Positions 41,804 to 51,193 of a stretch of DNA of 64,000 nt are shown here, one piece after another. Numbering within the stretch: position 1 is the stretch's first letter; the number at the start of each line of letters is the position of its first letter. This DNA is from Nitrosopumilus sp. BACL13 MAG-121220-bin23 (GTDB taxonomy: Archaea; Thermoproteota; Nitrososphaeria; Nitrososphaerales; Nitrosopumilaceae): contig LIAL01000001.1 in the NCBI GenBank assembly GCA_001437625.1, positions 3,393 to 67,392 on the forward strand. The letters are read 5' to 3'. The notes beneath the pieces were generated by a model. That model saw only the letters and a program-made list of their open reading frames with translations, made no database searches and was not told the DNA's origin. The position numbers were made by a program, and so were the translations under genes.

Positions 41804-42913
41804 TTGGCAAGTAAAAAATTAAAGTTTGGTATTCAAAATGGACTAAATGTTGCTAGAGCTGGATACACTGAAGATCAGATAATTACTGCATGCCAGCTTG
41901 CTGATCGAACTGGATATGATTCTATTTTCTATATGGATCACACAAATGTACCACAATGGAAAAATGCAACTGTTTTAGATCCTTGGGTTATGTTATCTGC
42001 AATTGCTGCAGTTACAAACCATGTTGAATTAGGAACTTGTGTTACTGATGCAATTAGAAGACACCCATCAAATATTGCACTAGCTGCAATTACTCTTGAT
42101 AGAATTTCTAAAGGCAGAGCTATTCTTGGTATTGGTGCGGGAGAAGCACAAAATCTTAAGGAATTCTGTATTCCATTTGAAAAACCAGTTTCCAAATGGG
42201 CTGAACAAATTGAAGTTATTAAAAAATTATATAATTCTAATCCTGATAACACTGTGGATTATGACGGTCAATATTATCAATTAAAACAAGCATGTTTACA
42301 AGCTGCATCAATTAGAAAACCATATCCACCTACCTACATGGCTTCTGGTGGAAAACGAACATTAGATTTAACCGGAAAACTTGGAGAAGGTTGGTTACCG
42401 ATTGGTTATACACCTGAATTATTTGAAGATCATAGAAAACAAATTGAAGTTTCTATGGATAAATATGGACGAAGTCAAGAAGATAAGGATAATTTTGAAA
42501 TGGCATTGGATATCGATGTTTACTTTTCAGAAGATGCAGAAGCTTCTTGGGCAAAAATGAAAGAAGCTGTTAAAGTTAGTTTGTTTAAACCTGAAATTTT
42601 GAGGGTGCATGGATTAAAAGAAATTGAAGGATTTGATTTCGTAAAATACTTTACAGAATACTCCATGTCTGATCAAAGTTGGATTGTTAAAATGAGAGAT
42701 GCTGCAACTAAAATTCCAGATAAAGTAGCAAGATCATCTACTGCCGTTGGTACTCCTGAAGATATCATTCCTACTTTTGAGAGATTTATGGAAGCTGGTG
42801 TGAATCACTTTGTAATTAGATTTTGGGGTAAGAATTACTTTGGCTCTATTGACAAGTTTGCAAGTCATGTTATGCCTGTATTGCGTGAAAAACATAAACA
42901 AAAATTCGCTTAA
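41804..42913 (+). CDS. Luciferase-like (LLM class) flavin/F420-dependent oxidoreductase
   Basis: 369 residues from a TTG at 41804. TIM-barrel blocks: KFGIQNGLNVARAGYTEDQI; YDSIFYMDHTNVP; LGTCVTDAIRRHPSNIALAA; GRAILGIGAGEAQNL; PPTYMASGGKRTL. These match the methylenetetrahydromethanopterin reductase (Mer)/LLM family. AOA make F420, so F420H2 is the likely hydride donor (inference). Substrate unknown; it may act on coenzymes or xenobiotics. Downstream of the Fe-ADH, same strand, 89-bp gap. Confidence 0.85.
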   Translation: MASKKLKFGIQNGLNVARAGYTEDQIITACQLADRTGYDSIFYMDHTNVPQWKNATVLDPWVMLSAIAAVTNHVELGTCVTDAIRRHPSNIALAAITLDRISKGRAILGIGAGEAQNLKEFCIPFEKPVSKWAEQIEVIKKLYNSNPDNTVDYDGQYYQLKQACLQAASIRKPYPPTYMASGGKRTLDLTGKLGEGWLPIGYTPELFEDHRKQIEVSMDKYGRSQEDKDNFEMALDIDVYFSEDAEASWAKMKEAVKVSLFKPEILRVHGLKEIEGFDFVKYFTEYSMSDQSWIVKMRDAATKIPDKVARSSTAVGTPEDIIPTFERFMEAGVNHFVIRFWGKNYFGSIDKFASHVMPVLREKHKQKFA

Positions 42914-42963
42914 TCCTAAATTATTAGAACCTTATTTACTGTGTTAATTTCTTGAATGTTATT

Positions 42964-43191
42964 ATGAATGATGATGTACCTGACTCTGTCAAGAAATGCC
43001 TTGATATTTTGGATGATAGTTTAGAAATATTAGTTGACATTGAATTTGCTTTAAACGATGAAAAAAATGATGAATTAATTCCTGACATGAAACTTCATAA
43101 TTTGTTTGATATGACTGAAGATGTAGCTGAGTCTGAAAAAATTAAATTTGCTGAATCTAAATTAGTTCAAAGGCAATTTCAAGATATTTAG
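42964..43191 (+). CDS. Acidic helical protein, unknown
   Basis: 75 residues from ATG 42964; a TTG at 42952 would add four. Strongly acidic (for example VPDSVKKCLDILDDSLEILV and IEFALNDEKNDELIPDMK), with helical spacing. No family recognised. Its stop overlaps the convergent winged-helix-like gene by 4 bp. Confidence 0.5.
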   Translation: MNDDVPDSVKKCLDILDDSLEILVDIEFALNDEKNDELIPDMKLHNLFDMTEDVAESEKIKFAESKLVQRQFQDI

Positions 43192-43631
43192 CGATTTCGT
43201 GAATTGTGCTGATGCTTGTTTTTTGGTAACTGCTTTACTTTTCTTTTTGATAACTGCTTTACTTTTCTTTTTGTTTGTTGTTTGAGTAATCTTTTTCGAG
43301 TTCTCTCTGTTCCACTTGTCGAACCTTGAACAATTTTTGTTTTACTTCCGTCTTTTAACATAATCACTTTTCCCTTAAATCTAAATTCAACATCTCTGCA
43401 TTTGATATAGTATCTTCTAAGGCTGAAAAATATTCTATTGTTAGTTCCATGCATTTCTTTAACTTCTTTTGTCTTTTTTAATTCATTGAGGATATTTCGT
43501 AGTAAGCCTTTTTCAATATCTGTTATTCTCTGTAATTCTTTAAACCAAATAAATTTTGAATCTGATCCCCAATAGTTTAATATCTCTATAATTTTATTTG
43601 TAGCTTCTTCTGTTTCTTCATTTGGGGTCAT
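43188..43631 (-). CDS. Putative winged-helix protein with Lys/Arg repeat tail
   Basis: 147 residues. The N-terminal half reads as a winged helix: EATNKIIEILNYWGSDSKFI, WFKELQRITDIEKGLLRNIL, NELKKTKEVKEMHGTNNRIF and FSLRRYY. The C-terminal tail of about 45 residues is highly basic and has a repeat, KRKVKQLSKRKVKQLP. The DNA of the tail is a 24-bp tandem duplication (43226-43273). DNA or RNA binding is inferred from fold and charge. Target unknown. Confidence 0.55.
   Translation of the reverse strand: MTPNEETEEATNKIIEILNYWGSDSKFIWFKELQRITDIEKGLLRNILNELKKTKEVKEMHGTNNRIFFSLRRYYIKCRDVEFRFKGKVIMLKDGSKTKIVQGSTSGTERTRKRLLKQQTKRKVKQLSKRKVKQLPKNKHQHNSRNR
43226..43273. repeat. 24-bp tandem duplication (2 copies) in basic tail
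   Basis: Positions 43226-43249 and 43250-43273 are the same 24-bp unit except for the first base. It encodes the KRKVKQL(S/P) repeat of the gene at 43188-43631. It looks like recent replication slippage that lengthened the basic tail. Confidence 0.8.
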
Positions 43632-43745
43632 TATTTTTATTAGTTTAATCCTAAATTTAGCAATTTACATTAATGAAAAGTTTGAATCAATAAAGTCAAT
43701 TTTTAGAATGTTTTATCTTTTTGACAATTTTTGTGATTACTTACT

Positions 43746-43835
43746 ATGAGTCATAAATCAAAAGACGGATGTACTGAATTAGGCTGTAAAATACTCCAAA
43801 TACGAGAATTAGCAAAAGAATTAACTGCTGATTAA
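43746..43835 (+). CDS. Microprotein (29 aa), unknown
   Basis: An ATG at 43746 gives 29 residues (SHKSKDGCTELGCKILQIRE, then LAKELTAD) with two Cys. It is short, so coding status is uncertain; a helix after the Cys pair supports a folded peptide. The stop lies 2 bp from the convergent gene at 43838. Confidence 0.3.
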   Translation: MSHKSKDGCTELGCKILQIRELAKELTAD

Positions 43836-43837
43836 TT

Positions 43838-44062
43838 TTATATTTTTGATTTTTTCTTTCTTTGTTTTAGTCTAGAATGTGTTACTTTAACCGACTGCTT
43901 TTGATTTTTTTCCATTTTATCTGCTAATGCATCAATTTGTTCTATTATCTCTAATTGCTCCTCTGTAGAATTTGTTTTTACAAGTGCTTTGTTTAATTTT
44001 TTTAATTGATATGAATATCCGTTAAACTCTCCTCTTAATTCATTTAGATATGGATCATCCAT
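43838..44062 (-). CDS. Small coiled-coil protein, unknown
   Basis: 74 residues from an ATG at 44062. Helical with heptad spacing (YQLKKLNKALVKTNSTEEQL, EIIEQIDALADKMEKNQKQS) and a basic tail (SRLKQRKKKSKI). No family known; possibly an RNA- or DNA-binding dimer. The gene at 44151 is divergent. Confidence 0.5.
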   Translation of the reverse strand: MDDPYLNELRGEFNGYSYQLKKLNKALVKTNSTEEQLEIIEQIDALADKMEKNQKQSVKVTHSRLKQRKKKSKI

Positions 44063-44150
44063 GATTATTTTTAATCTTCCCTGTATTTTAGGTATTTTTA
44101 TTCTTGATATTTTGATCTTAATTTATAATATTATTTGTTAGAATTACTCT

Positions 44151-44783
44151 ATGCAACTTGTTGACACTCTTAAAATTAAATCATATGAAAAAATAAAAGA
44201 ATTTCTTAACCAAGAACATGTTGGAAGAATTTCAAGTATCGATGTAAATGGATTTCCTCAAATCATCCCCATGAATTTTATATTTCTTAATGATGCTGTA
44301 TACATACACTCTCATGTAAAAGGTGAAAAGTTAGATAACATTTCTAAAAATAATAAAGTTGGTTTTGAGGCTGATAGGGAGTTAGAATTTTTGCCATCTT
44401 ATTTTGAAGATCCTCATAATGCTTCTTTAGCTGATACTCTGTACATCAGTGTTGTAATCAAAGGAATTGCCTCTTTAGTTTCTGATAGAGATGAAAAAAC
44501 TTTAGCTCTAAACGGTTTGATGGAAAAATATCAACCTGAAGGATATTATGATCCACTTCAATCCAATATGCGCGTTTTGAATGCAGTCAGTGTGATCAAA
44601 ATAACTCCGCAAACACTTGATGGAAAATATAAAATTGGTCAACACATGAATTCAAAAGATAGGATGAATTTAGCTCAAAAAATTCTTAAAAAAAATTCAC
44701 CTACTGCTAAAAACACTCTCAAGATTATGGGTTTTGAAGAAATTGATTGTGAATTGAGAATGGTTGATGAACCTATATGGTAA
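44151..44783 (+). CDS. Pyridoxamine 5'-phosphate oxidase-like FMN-binding protein
   Basis: 210 residues. The split-barrel pattern is N-terminal (EFLNQEHVGRISSIDVNGFP and QIIPMNFIFLNDAVYIHSHV, then KGEKLDNISKNNKVGFEAD), typical of PNPOx-like/flavin-reductase-like proteins that bind FMN, F420 or haem. The C-terminal region (KITPQTLDGKYKIGQHM, then MNLAQKIL) also matches the FMN-binding superfamily. It is probably a dimer in the cytosol. It lies just before uvrB (52-bp gap), same strand. Confidence 0.75.
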   Translation: MQLVDTLKIKSYEKIKEFLNQEHVGRISSIDVNGFPQIIPMNFIFLNDAVYIHSHVKGEKLDNISKNNKVGFEADRELEFLPSYFEDPHNASLADTLYISVVIKGIASLVSDRDEKTLALNGLMEKYQPEGYYDPLQSNMRVLNAVSVIKITPQTLDGKYKIGQHMNSKDRMNLAQKILKKNSPTAKNTLKIMGFEEIDCELRMVDEPIW

Positions 44784-44835
44784 TTTTATCATAGTATCAC
44801 ATTGCTTTAAATTCAGTTTTTAGTAATTCTAACTA

Positions 44836-46785
44836 TTGCAACAAATCTCTAAATTTGAATTAGTTTCTGATTATTCTCCTACAGGTGATCAACCTCAAGC
44901 TATTGACGCTTTAGTTGAAGGAGTTAAAAAAAAATCCATACAAACTTTACTTGGTGTTACTGGAAGTGGCAAGACTTTTTCAGTTGCAAATGTAATTGCT
45001 AGAACTGGTAAAAATACACTAGTAATCTCTCATAACAAAACTCTTGCAGCACAACTTTATACAGAATTAAAACAATTTTTTCCAAAAAATAATGTTGGCT
45101 ATTTTGTTTCTTATTATGATTATTATCAACCTGAAAGTTATCTACCCCAAACTGATACCTATATTGAAAAAGATACTCAGATTAATGAAAAAATTGAAAA
45201 ATTACGGTTAGAAGCAACTGCAATGTTGTTATCTGGAGAACCTACAATCATTGTTTCAACTGTATCTTGCATCTATTCCCTTGGTAATCCTCAAGAATGG
45301 AAAGATTCTTCAATTCTAGTTAGTACTGGTGATGAAATTAAACGAACTGATTTAATTCGAAAATTAGTTGATGCCCGATATGAGCGAAATGATGTTGAAG
45401 TTGCCCCTGGAAATTTTAGAGTAAAAGGAGATACTATTGATATCACTCCTGCATATTCTGACGACATTGTTAGAATTTCTATGTTTGGTGATGAGATTGA
45501 AAAAATAACATTACTTGATCATGTGTCCTTAAAAGAAAAAAAGAAAATAACTCAAATGACAATTTTTCCTGCAAAACATTATCTAATTGCTAAGGATGCT
45601 AGTAAAAGAGCTGTGGCATCAATTAGGGATGAATTAAAACATCATTTGCCAACATTAAATGAACTTGAAAAACAGCGTCTTGAAATGAGAACTAATTATG
45701 ATTTAGAAATGATAGAGGAATTGGGTTATTGTTCTGGTATTGAAAATTATTCACGACATTTTGATGGGCGCAATGAAGGGGATAAAGCATACTGCTTGAT
45801 GGATTTTTTTGGTGATGATTATCTTTTGGTGATTGATGAATCTCATGTTACATTACCACAATTACATGCAATGTACAAAGGTGATTATTCCAGAAAAGAT
45901 AAACTTGTAACATATGGATTTAGATTACCTAGTGCATATGATAATCGACCTTTAAAATTTGAAGAATTTGAAGAATATATTCAAAATACTATTTTTGTTT
46001 CAGCTACTCCTTCTGATTATGAAAAGAAAATATCTGCAAAAATTGTTGAACAATTAGTTCGTCCTACAGGTTTACTTGATCCACAAATTGAAATTAGACC
46101 TACTAAAGACCAAATGGATAATTTAATTTCTGAAATAAATAAAAGATGTAAGAATTCTGAACGGGTTTTAGTTACTACATTAACTAAAAGAATGGCTGAA
46201 GATTTAGCTGAATATCTCTCAAAAAAAGATGTTCGAGTTAGATACATGCATTCTGAAATTGATGGACTACAACGTACTGAAATTCTTCGTCAATTACGCC
46301 TAGGTGAATTTGATGTTTTAGTTGGAATTAATCTTTTACGTGAGGGTTTAGATATTCCAGAAGTTTCACTTGTGGCAATTTTAGATGCCGACAAGGAAGG
46401 TTTTTTGAGAAATTTTACTAGTTTAATTCAAACTTGTGGTAGAGCTGCAAGAAATGTATCTGGTACTGTAATAATGTATGCTGATACAAATACAAAATCT
46501 ATGAAACATACTATTGATGAAACTACACGTCGTAGGGAAAAACAAATTTTATACAATCAAGAACATGGAATAACTCCTAAAACAATTATGAAATCTGTAC
46601 CTGAACAAGAAATTATATTGGATGAATCAAAATTAAAGTCAATACATGATCTTAGAAATGATGTAATTGATTTAGATGTTCAAATGAAAAAATATTCTGA
46701 AGAATTAGATTTTGAACAAGCAATTTCTTGTAGAGATAGAATTAAAAGATTAGAAAAGGAGATTGAATATAAAAATGATAGATAA
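44836..46785 (+). CDS. uvrB: Excinuclease ABC subunit B
   Basis: 649 residues from a TTG at 44836. Walker A GVTGSGKT at about 40-47. The beta-hairpin region YYDYYQPESYLPQTDTYIEK is diagnostic. Helicase motifs: VIDESHVTLPQL (II), FVSATPSDYE (III) and CGRAARNVSGTVIMYAD (VI). The C-terminal UVR motif (EELDFEQAISCRDRIKRLE) pairs with UvrC. It verifies damage in nucleotide excision repair. uvrA overlaps its last 11 bases. This is the bacterial-type system, found in thaumarchaea probably by ancient transfer. Confidence 0.97.
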   Translation: MQQISKFELVSDYSPTGDQPQAIDALVEGVKKKSIQTLLGVTGSGKTFSVANVIARTGKNTLVISHNKTLAAQLYTELKQFFPKNNVGYFVSYYDYYQPESYLPQTDTYIEKDTQINEKIEKLRLEATAMLLSGEPTIIVSTVSCIYSLGNPQEWKDSSILVSTGDEIKRTDLIRKLVDARYERNDVEVAPGNFRVKGDTIDITPAYSDDIVRISMFGDEIEKITLLDHVSLKEKKKITQMTIFPAKHYLIAKDASKRAVASIRDELKHHLPTLNELEKQRLEMRTNYDLEMIEELGYCSGIENYSRHFDGRNEGDKAYCLMDFFGDDYLLVIDESHVTLPQLHAMYKGDYSRKDKLVTYGFRLPSAYDNRPLKFEEFEEYIQNTIFVSATPSDYEKKISAKIVEQLVRPTGLLDPQIEIRPTKDQMDNLISEINKRCKNSERVLVTTLTKRMAEDLAEYLSKKDVRVRYMHSEIDGLQRTEILRQLRLGEFDVLVGINLLREGLDIPEVSLVAILDADKEGFLRNFTSLIQTCGRAARNVSGTVIMYADTNTKSMKHTIDETTRRREKQILYNQEHGITPKTIMKSVPEQEIILDESKLKSIHDLRNDVIDLDVQMKKYSEELDFEQAISCRDRIKRLEKEIEYKNDR

Positions 46786-49600
46786 TAAATTAAAAATTCG
46801 AGGGGCCCGCCATCATAATTTAAAAAACATTGATGTTGATATTCCAAAAAATAAATTAGTTGTAATTAGTGGTTTATCTGGTTCTGGAAAATCTACTTTA
46901 GCATTTGATACCATTTATGCTGAAGGCCAACGCAGATATGTTGAATCTCTTTCTTCATATGCTCGTCAATTTTTGGAGATGATGGATAAACCTGATGTTG
47001 ATTCTATTGATGGATTGTCCCCTGCAATTGCAATTCAACAAAAAACTACTAGTAAAAATCCCCGTTCTACTGTTGGCACTACCACTGAAATTTATGATTA
47101 CATGCGATTACTTTATGCTCGAATTGGAATCCCTCATTGTACAAATTGTAAAAGAAAAATATCTACACAATCTGTTGAACGAATATGTGATTCTGTACTC
47201 AAAGATTTTTTGGGACAAAAAATATTGATTTTATCTCCTCTTATTCAAAGAAAAAAGGGTACTTATGAAAAACTCTTTGAACAAATCAAAAAAGATGGAT
47301 ATTCTAGAATACGCCTAAATGGTGAAATTTTGAGCCTAGATGATGGTATTCCTCCGTTAGATAGACAGAAGTGGCATAATATTGAAATTGTTGTAGATAG
47401 AATATCTACAAATAAATCTGAAAGATCTAGAATTTTTGAGGCTATTCAAGCTGCAATCAAAGCATCAAAAGGAGATGTGATGATTTCATCAGATAAATCT
47501 GAAAAAATCTTCTCACAAAATAATGCATGTCCTCATTGTGGATTAACAATTGGTGAATTAGAACCTAGAAATTTTTCATTCAATTCTCCTTTTGGATTAT
47601 GTAAAACATGTAATGGATTGGGAGTTAAAATGGAGTTTGATTCTGCTCTAGTAATTCCTGATAAATCTAAGTCTATTTTAGATGGGGCTATTGTTCCTTG
47701 GACTGGAAGATTTTCTGCATTTAGACGGCAAGCATTGAGAACTGTTGGTGAAAAATTTGGATTTGATTTAATGACTCCTATTGAAAAAATAAAACCAACA
47801 CATCTTGAAATTATTTTACATGGCACTTCTGATTTAATTGATTTTCAATACAGTTCTAAATCTGGAGATTCTTCATGGAAATACACTAATGCATTTGAAG
47901 GTGTACTTGTTAATCTTCAACGTGTTTTTGTAGAGACTGATTCTGAATCTAAACGTGAATGGCTTAAACAGTTTATGCGTGATACTCATTGTACCACATG
48001 TGATGGTAAAAAACTGAAACCTGAATCTCTTGCAGTTACAATTAATGATTTAGGCATAATGGATGTATGTGATTTATCTATTACTCATTGTTTTGATTTT
48101 TTTTCTAATTTAAAATTAACTGAAACTGAACAACATATTGCAAGAGATATTCTTAAAGAAATTAAGGAACGATTGGAGTTTTTAATTAATGTTGGACTAA
48201 ACTATCTTACATTAAATCGTCTTAGTTCTACATTGTCTGGTGGTGAATCTCAAAGAATTAGATTGGCCACTCAAATCGGTTCTAATCTTACTGGTGTTTT
48301 GTATGTACTTGATGAACCTACAATTGGATTACATCAACGCGATAATGCACGACTAATTAAAACGCTAAACAAGCTACGAAATCTTGGTAATACTGTCATT
48401 GTTGTGGAGCATGACGAGGAAGTTATACGAAATTCAGATTGGATAATTGATTTAGGTCCTGGAGCTGGAGTCCATGGTGGGAATATCGTTTTTGAAGGAA
48501 CCATCAAAAAAATCTTACAGACAACTAAATCTGTAACTGGAACTTATCTTAAAGATAATTCTTTAATTATTTTAAAAAATAAAATCCGTAAACCTGATGG
48601 CTCATTAATTATTAAAGGTGCAACTGAAAATAATTTAAAAAATATTGATGTTGAAATTCCTTTAGGACTTTTTGTATCTGTAACTGGTGTGTCTGGTTCT
48701 GGAAAATCTACTTTAATCAATGATATTTTACTCAAAAGTCTAGAGAATCATTTTTCTAAAACTCATATTAGATCTGGTGATCATAAAGAAATTTCTGGTT
48801 TAGATAATGTGGATAAAGTAATTGCTATTGATCAATCTCCTATTGGTAGAACTCCTCGTTCAAACCCTGCAACCTACATTGGTGCCTTTACTCCTATTAG
48901 AGAATTATATTCTAACACTGCTTTATCCAAAGAACGTGGATACAAACCAGGACAATTTTCATTTAATGTTGCTGATGGAAGATGCTTTGCATGTGAGGGC
49001 GATGGTGTCAAAAAAATTGAAATGCAATTTCTATCTGATGTGTATGTAAAATGTGATGAATGTAAAGGAAAAAGATACAATTCTGAAACATTATCTGTGC
49101 TGTACAAGGGAAAAAATGTTTCTGATGTTTTACAAATGACTGTTTATGAAGCATTAACTTTCTTTGAAAATGTTCCTTCAATTCAACGAAAACTACAAAC
49201 TGTTAACGATGTTGGTTTAGGGTATATCAAACTTGGACAATCCTCCACTACATTGTCTGGTGGTGAGGCTCAACGCGTAAAACTTGCTTCTGAATTATCT
49301 AAACGTGGTACTGGAAAAACTCTGTATATCCTTGATGAACCTACAACTGGACTACATTTTGCGGACGTTCAAAAATTATTGGATGTACTAAATCGATTAG
49401 TAAATCTTGGAAATACTGTTGTTGTAATTGAACATAATATGGATATCATCAAAAATTCAGATTGGATAATAGATTTAGGACCTGAAGGTGGTGATGAAGG
49501 AGGTAGTATTGTAACTATTGGTACTCCTTCTGACGTTTCAAAATCACCTGGTAGCTATACTGGAAAATATTTAAAAAAATTATTGAAAAATGACGTTTGA
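46775..49600 (+). CDS. uvrA: Excinuclease ABC subunit A
   Basis: 941 residues from the ATG at 46775; a TTG at 46763 also lies in frame but a GGAG at 46758-46761 fits the ATG better. First ATPase: GLSGSGKSTLAFDT, zinc fingers (CTNCKRK, CPHCG...CKTCNG), LSGGESQRIRLATQIG. Second ATPase: GVSGSGKSTLIND, CFACEGDG...CDECKGKR, LSGGEAQRVKLA. It scans DNA for lesions with UvrB. Starts inside uvrB by 11 bp; ends inside uvrC by 11 bp. Confidence 0.97.
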   Translation: MIDNKLKIRGARHHNLKNIDVDIPKNKLVVISGLSGSGKSTLAFDTIYAEGQRRYVESLSSYARQFLEMMDKPDVDSIDGLSPAIAIQQKTTSKNPRSTVGTTTEIYDYMRLLYARIGIPHCTNCKRKISTQSVERICDSVLKDFLGQKILILSPLIQRKKGTYEKLFEQIKKDGYSRIRLNGEILSLDDGIPPLDRQKWHNIEIVVDRISTNKSERSRIFEAIQAAIKASKGDVMISSDKSEKIFSQNNACPHCGLTIGELEPRNFSFNSPFGLCKTCNGLGVKMEFDSALVIPDKSKSILDGAIVPWTGRFSAFRRQALRTVGEKFGFDLMTPIEKIKPTHLEIILHGTSDLIDFQYSSKSGDSSWKYTNAFEGVLVNLQRVFVETDSESKREWLKQFMRDTHCTTCDGKKLKPESLAVTINDLGIMDVCDLSITHCFDFFSNLKLTETEQHIARDILKEIKERLEFLINVGLNYLTLNRLSSTLSGGESQRIRLATQIGSNLTGVLYVLDEPTIGLHQRDNARLIKTLNKLRNLGNTVIVVEHDEEVIRNSDWIIDLGPGAGVHGGNIVFEGTIKKILQTTKSVTGTYLKDNSLIILKNKIRKPDGSLIIKGATENNLKNIDVEIPLGLFVSVTGVSGSGKSTLINDILLKSLENHFSKTHIRSGDHKEISGLDNVDKVIAIDQSPIGRTPRSNPATYIGAFTPIRELYSNTALSKERGYKPGQFSFNVADGRCFACEGDGVKKIEMQFLSDVYVKCDECKGKRYNSETLSVLYKGKNVSDVLQMTVYEALTFFENVPSIQRKLQTVNDVGLGYIKLGQSSTTLSGGEAQRVKLASELSKRGTGKTLYILDEPTTGLHFADVQKLLDVLNRLVNLGNTVVVIEHNMDIIKNSDWIIDLGPEGGDEGGSIVTIGTPSDVSKSPGSYTGKYLKKLLKNDV

Positions 49601-51176
49601 CATTTCTAAAATAATTATTCCTACAAATCCTGGTATTTACTTAATGAAAGATTCTAATAAAAAAATTATCTATATTGGTAAAGCAAAAAATTTGAAAAAT
49701 CGTGTTCGTTCTTATTTTAATAAAAATCAAAATTATAAAACTCAAAAACTAGTTGAAAATATTTTTGATATTGAATTTGTTTTAACTGATAATGAAAGTG
49801 AAGCTTTTCTTTTAGAATCTAACATGATTAAAAAATACAGGCCACGATTTAATATTGAACTAAAAGATCAACAACGGTATACTTACTTACGATTATCTGA
49901 TGAAAAATATCCTAGATTATTAGTTGCTAGACGAACAAGAGATGGCAAATTTTTAGGTAACGGAAAATTCTATGGTCCTTTCACTCAGGGAAGTTCAAAA
50001 TTACTTACAATTGGAACTTTACGAAAAGCATTTCAGATAAGAATTTGTAAAACCCTTCCAAAAAAAGTATGCCTTGAATATCATTTGGGTAACTGTGAAG
50101 GTCCTTGTGAATTTAAGAGTGCAGAAGAAAAATATCCTGAACATGTAAACAAATTGGAGGCTGTTCTTAAGGGTAAAAATGATACCAAAATTTTTACAAA
50201 AAAATTAGAAGATGAAATGTATCATGCTGCTGAATCTCAACAATTTGAGCGTGCAAAAGATATTCGTGATACTCTAATCAGGCTTGGAAGTCTTCAAACT
50301 AAACAAAAAATGGAATATGTCAAAAATTCTGATGAAGAATATTTTGGTATTGGAATTAAAGAACAAACTGCAACAATAATGAATTTTAGAATGATTAATG
50401 GGGTAATCCGTGATAGTGATAAATTCTTTTTTGATTTAGTTGGTGATAATTCATTTTCAAATTTTCTTTATCAATATTATTCTACACATAAAATTCCAAA
50501 ATTCATTATTCTCAGTGAACTTCTTGAAAATCAAGAATTACTAGAATCCTTATTGTCTGAACAATCTGGATTTGCTGTAAAAATTATGACTCCCACTAGA
50601 GGTAAGAAAAATGATATTATGAATTTAATTTTAAAAAATATTCAATTAATTCATTCAAAAGGCGCTAACCCTGGATTAGTTGAATTACAAGAAATTCTAA
50701 ATTTACCCTCACTTCCTAACATCATTGAATGTTTTGATATTTCCAATCACGGTGCTGAATTTGCTGTTGGTTCTATGTCTAGTTTTATAGGTGGAATTCC
50801 AAATAAATCTGGATATCGAAAATTCAAAATTAAAACAATCACTGGAAGGGATGACTTTGCAATGATTGGAGAAATTGTCAAAAGAAGATATTATAGATTA
50901 TTAGAAGAAAATTCTACATTGCCTGATCTGATTTTAATTGATGGTGGCAAAGGACAGTTAAGTGCAGCTTTGAAATCTTTGGAATCTCTTGGAATAAAAT
51001 TACCTTGCATATCTTTAGCAAAAGAAAATGAAGAAGTTTATCTTCCAAAAACTAAAGACCCTATTGTTATTCCTAAACATAAAGAATCATTAAAAATTTT
51101 ACAATATGCTCGAGATGAAACTCATAGGTTTGGTGTTGCATACAATCGAACTATACGTAAAAATCAAATAAAATAG
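49590..51176 (+). CDS. uvrC: Excinuclease ABC subunit C
   Basis: 528 residues. GIY-YIG nuclease domain at N-terminus (NPGIYLMKD...KKIIYIGKAKNLKNRVRSYF), with the following KYRPRFNIELKD segment. A UVR motif follows (QQFERAKDIRDTLIRLG). The UvrC-homology/RNase H-like domain (IIECFDISNHGAEFAVGSMS...DLILIDGGKGQLSAAL) is complete. A C-terminal helix-hairpin-helix seems to be missing or reduced; the protein is about 60-80 residues shorter than bacterial UvrC and ends RTIRKNQIK. It makes both incisions in excision repair. Confidence 0.96.
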   Translation: MTFDISKIIIPTNPGIYLMKDSNKKIIYIGKAKNLKNRVRSYFNKNQNYKTQKLVENIFDIEFVLTDNESEAFLLESNMIKKYRPRFNIELKDQQRYTYLRLSDEKYPRLLVARRTRDGKFLGNGKFYGPFTQGSSKLLTIGTLRKAFQIRICKTLPKKVCLEYHLGNCEGPCEFKSAEEKYPEHVNKLEAVLKGKNDTKIFTKKLEDEMYHAAESQQFERAKDIRDTLIRLGSLQTKQKMEYVKNSDEEYFGIGIKEQTATIMNFRMINGVIRDSDKFFFDLVGDNSFSNFLYQYYSTHKIPKFIILSELLENQELLESLLSEQSGFAVKIMTPTRGKKNDIMNLILKNIQLIHSKGANPGLVELQEILNLPSLPNIIECFDISNHGAEFAVGSMSSFIGGIPNKSGYRKFKIKTITGRDDFAMIGEIVKRRYYRLLEENSTLPDLILIDGGKGQLSAALKSLESLGIKLPCISLAKENEEVYLPKTKDPIVIPKHKESLKILQYARDETHRFGVAYNRTIRKNQIK

Positions 51177-51193
51177 AAAAAAGATTTTTTTGG

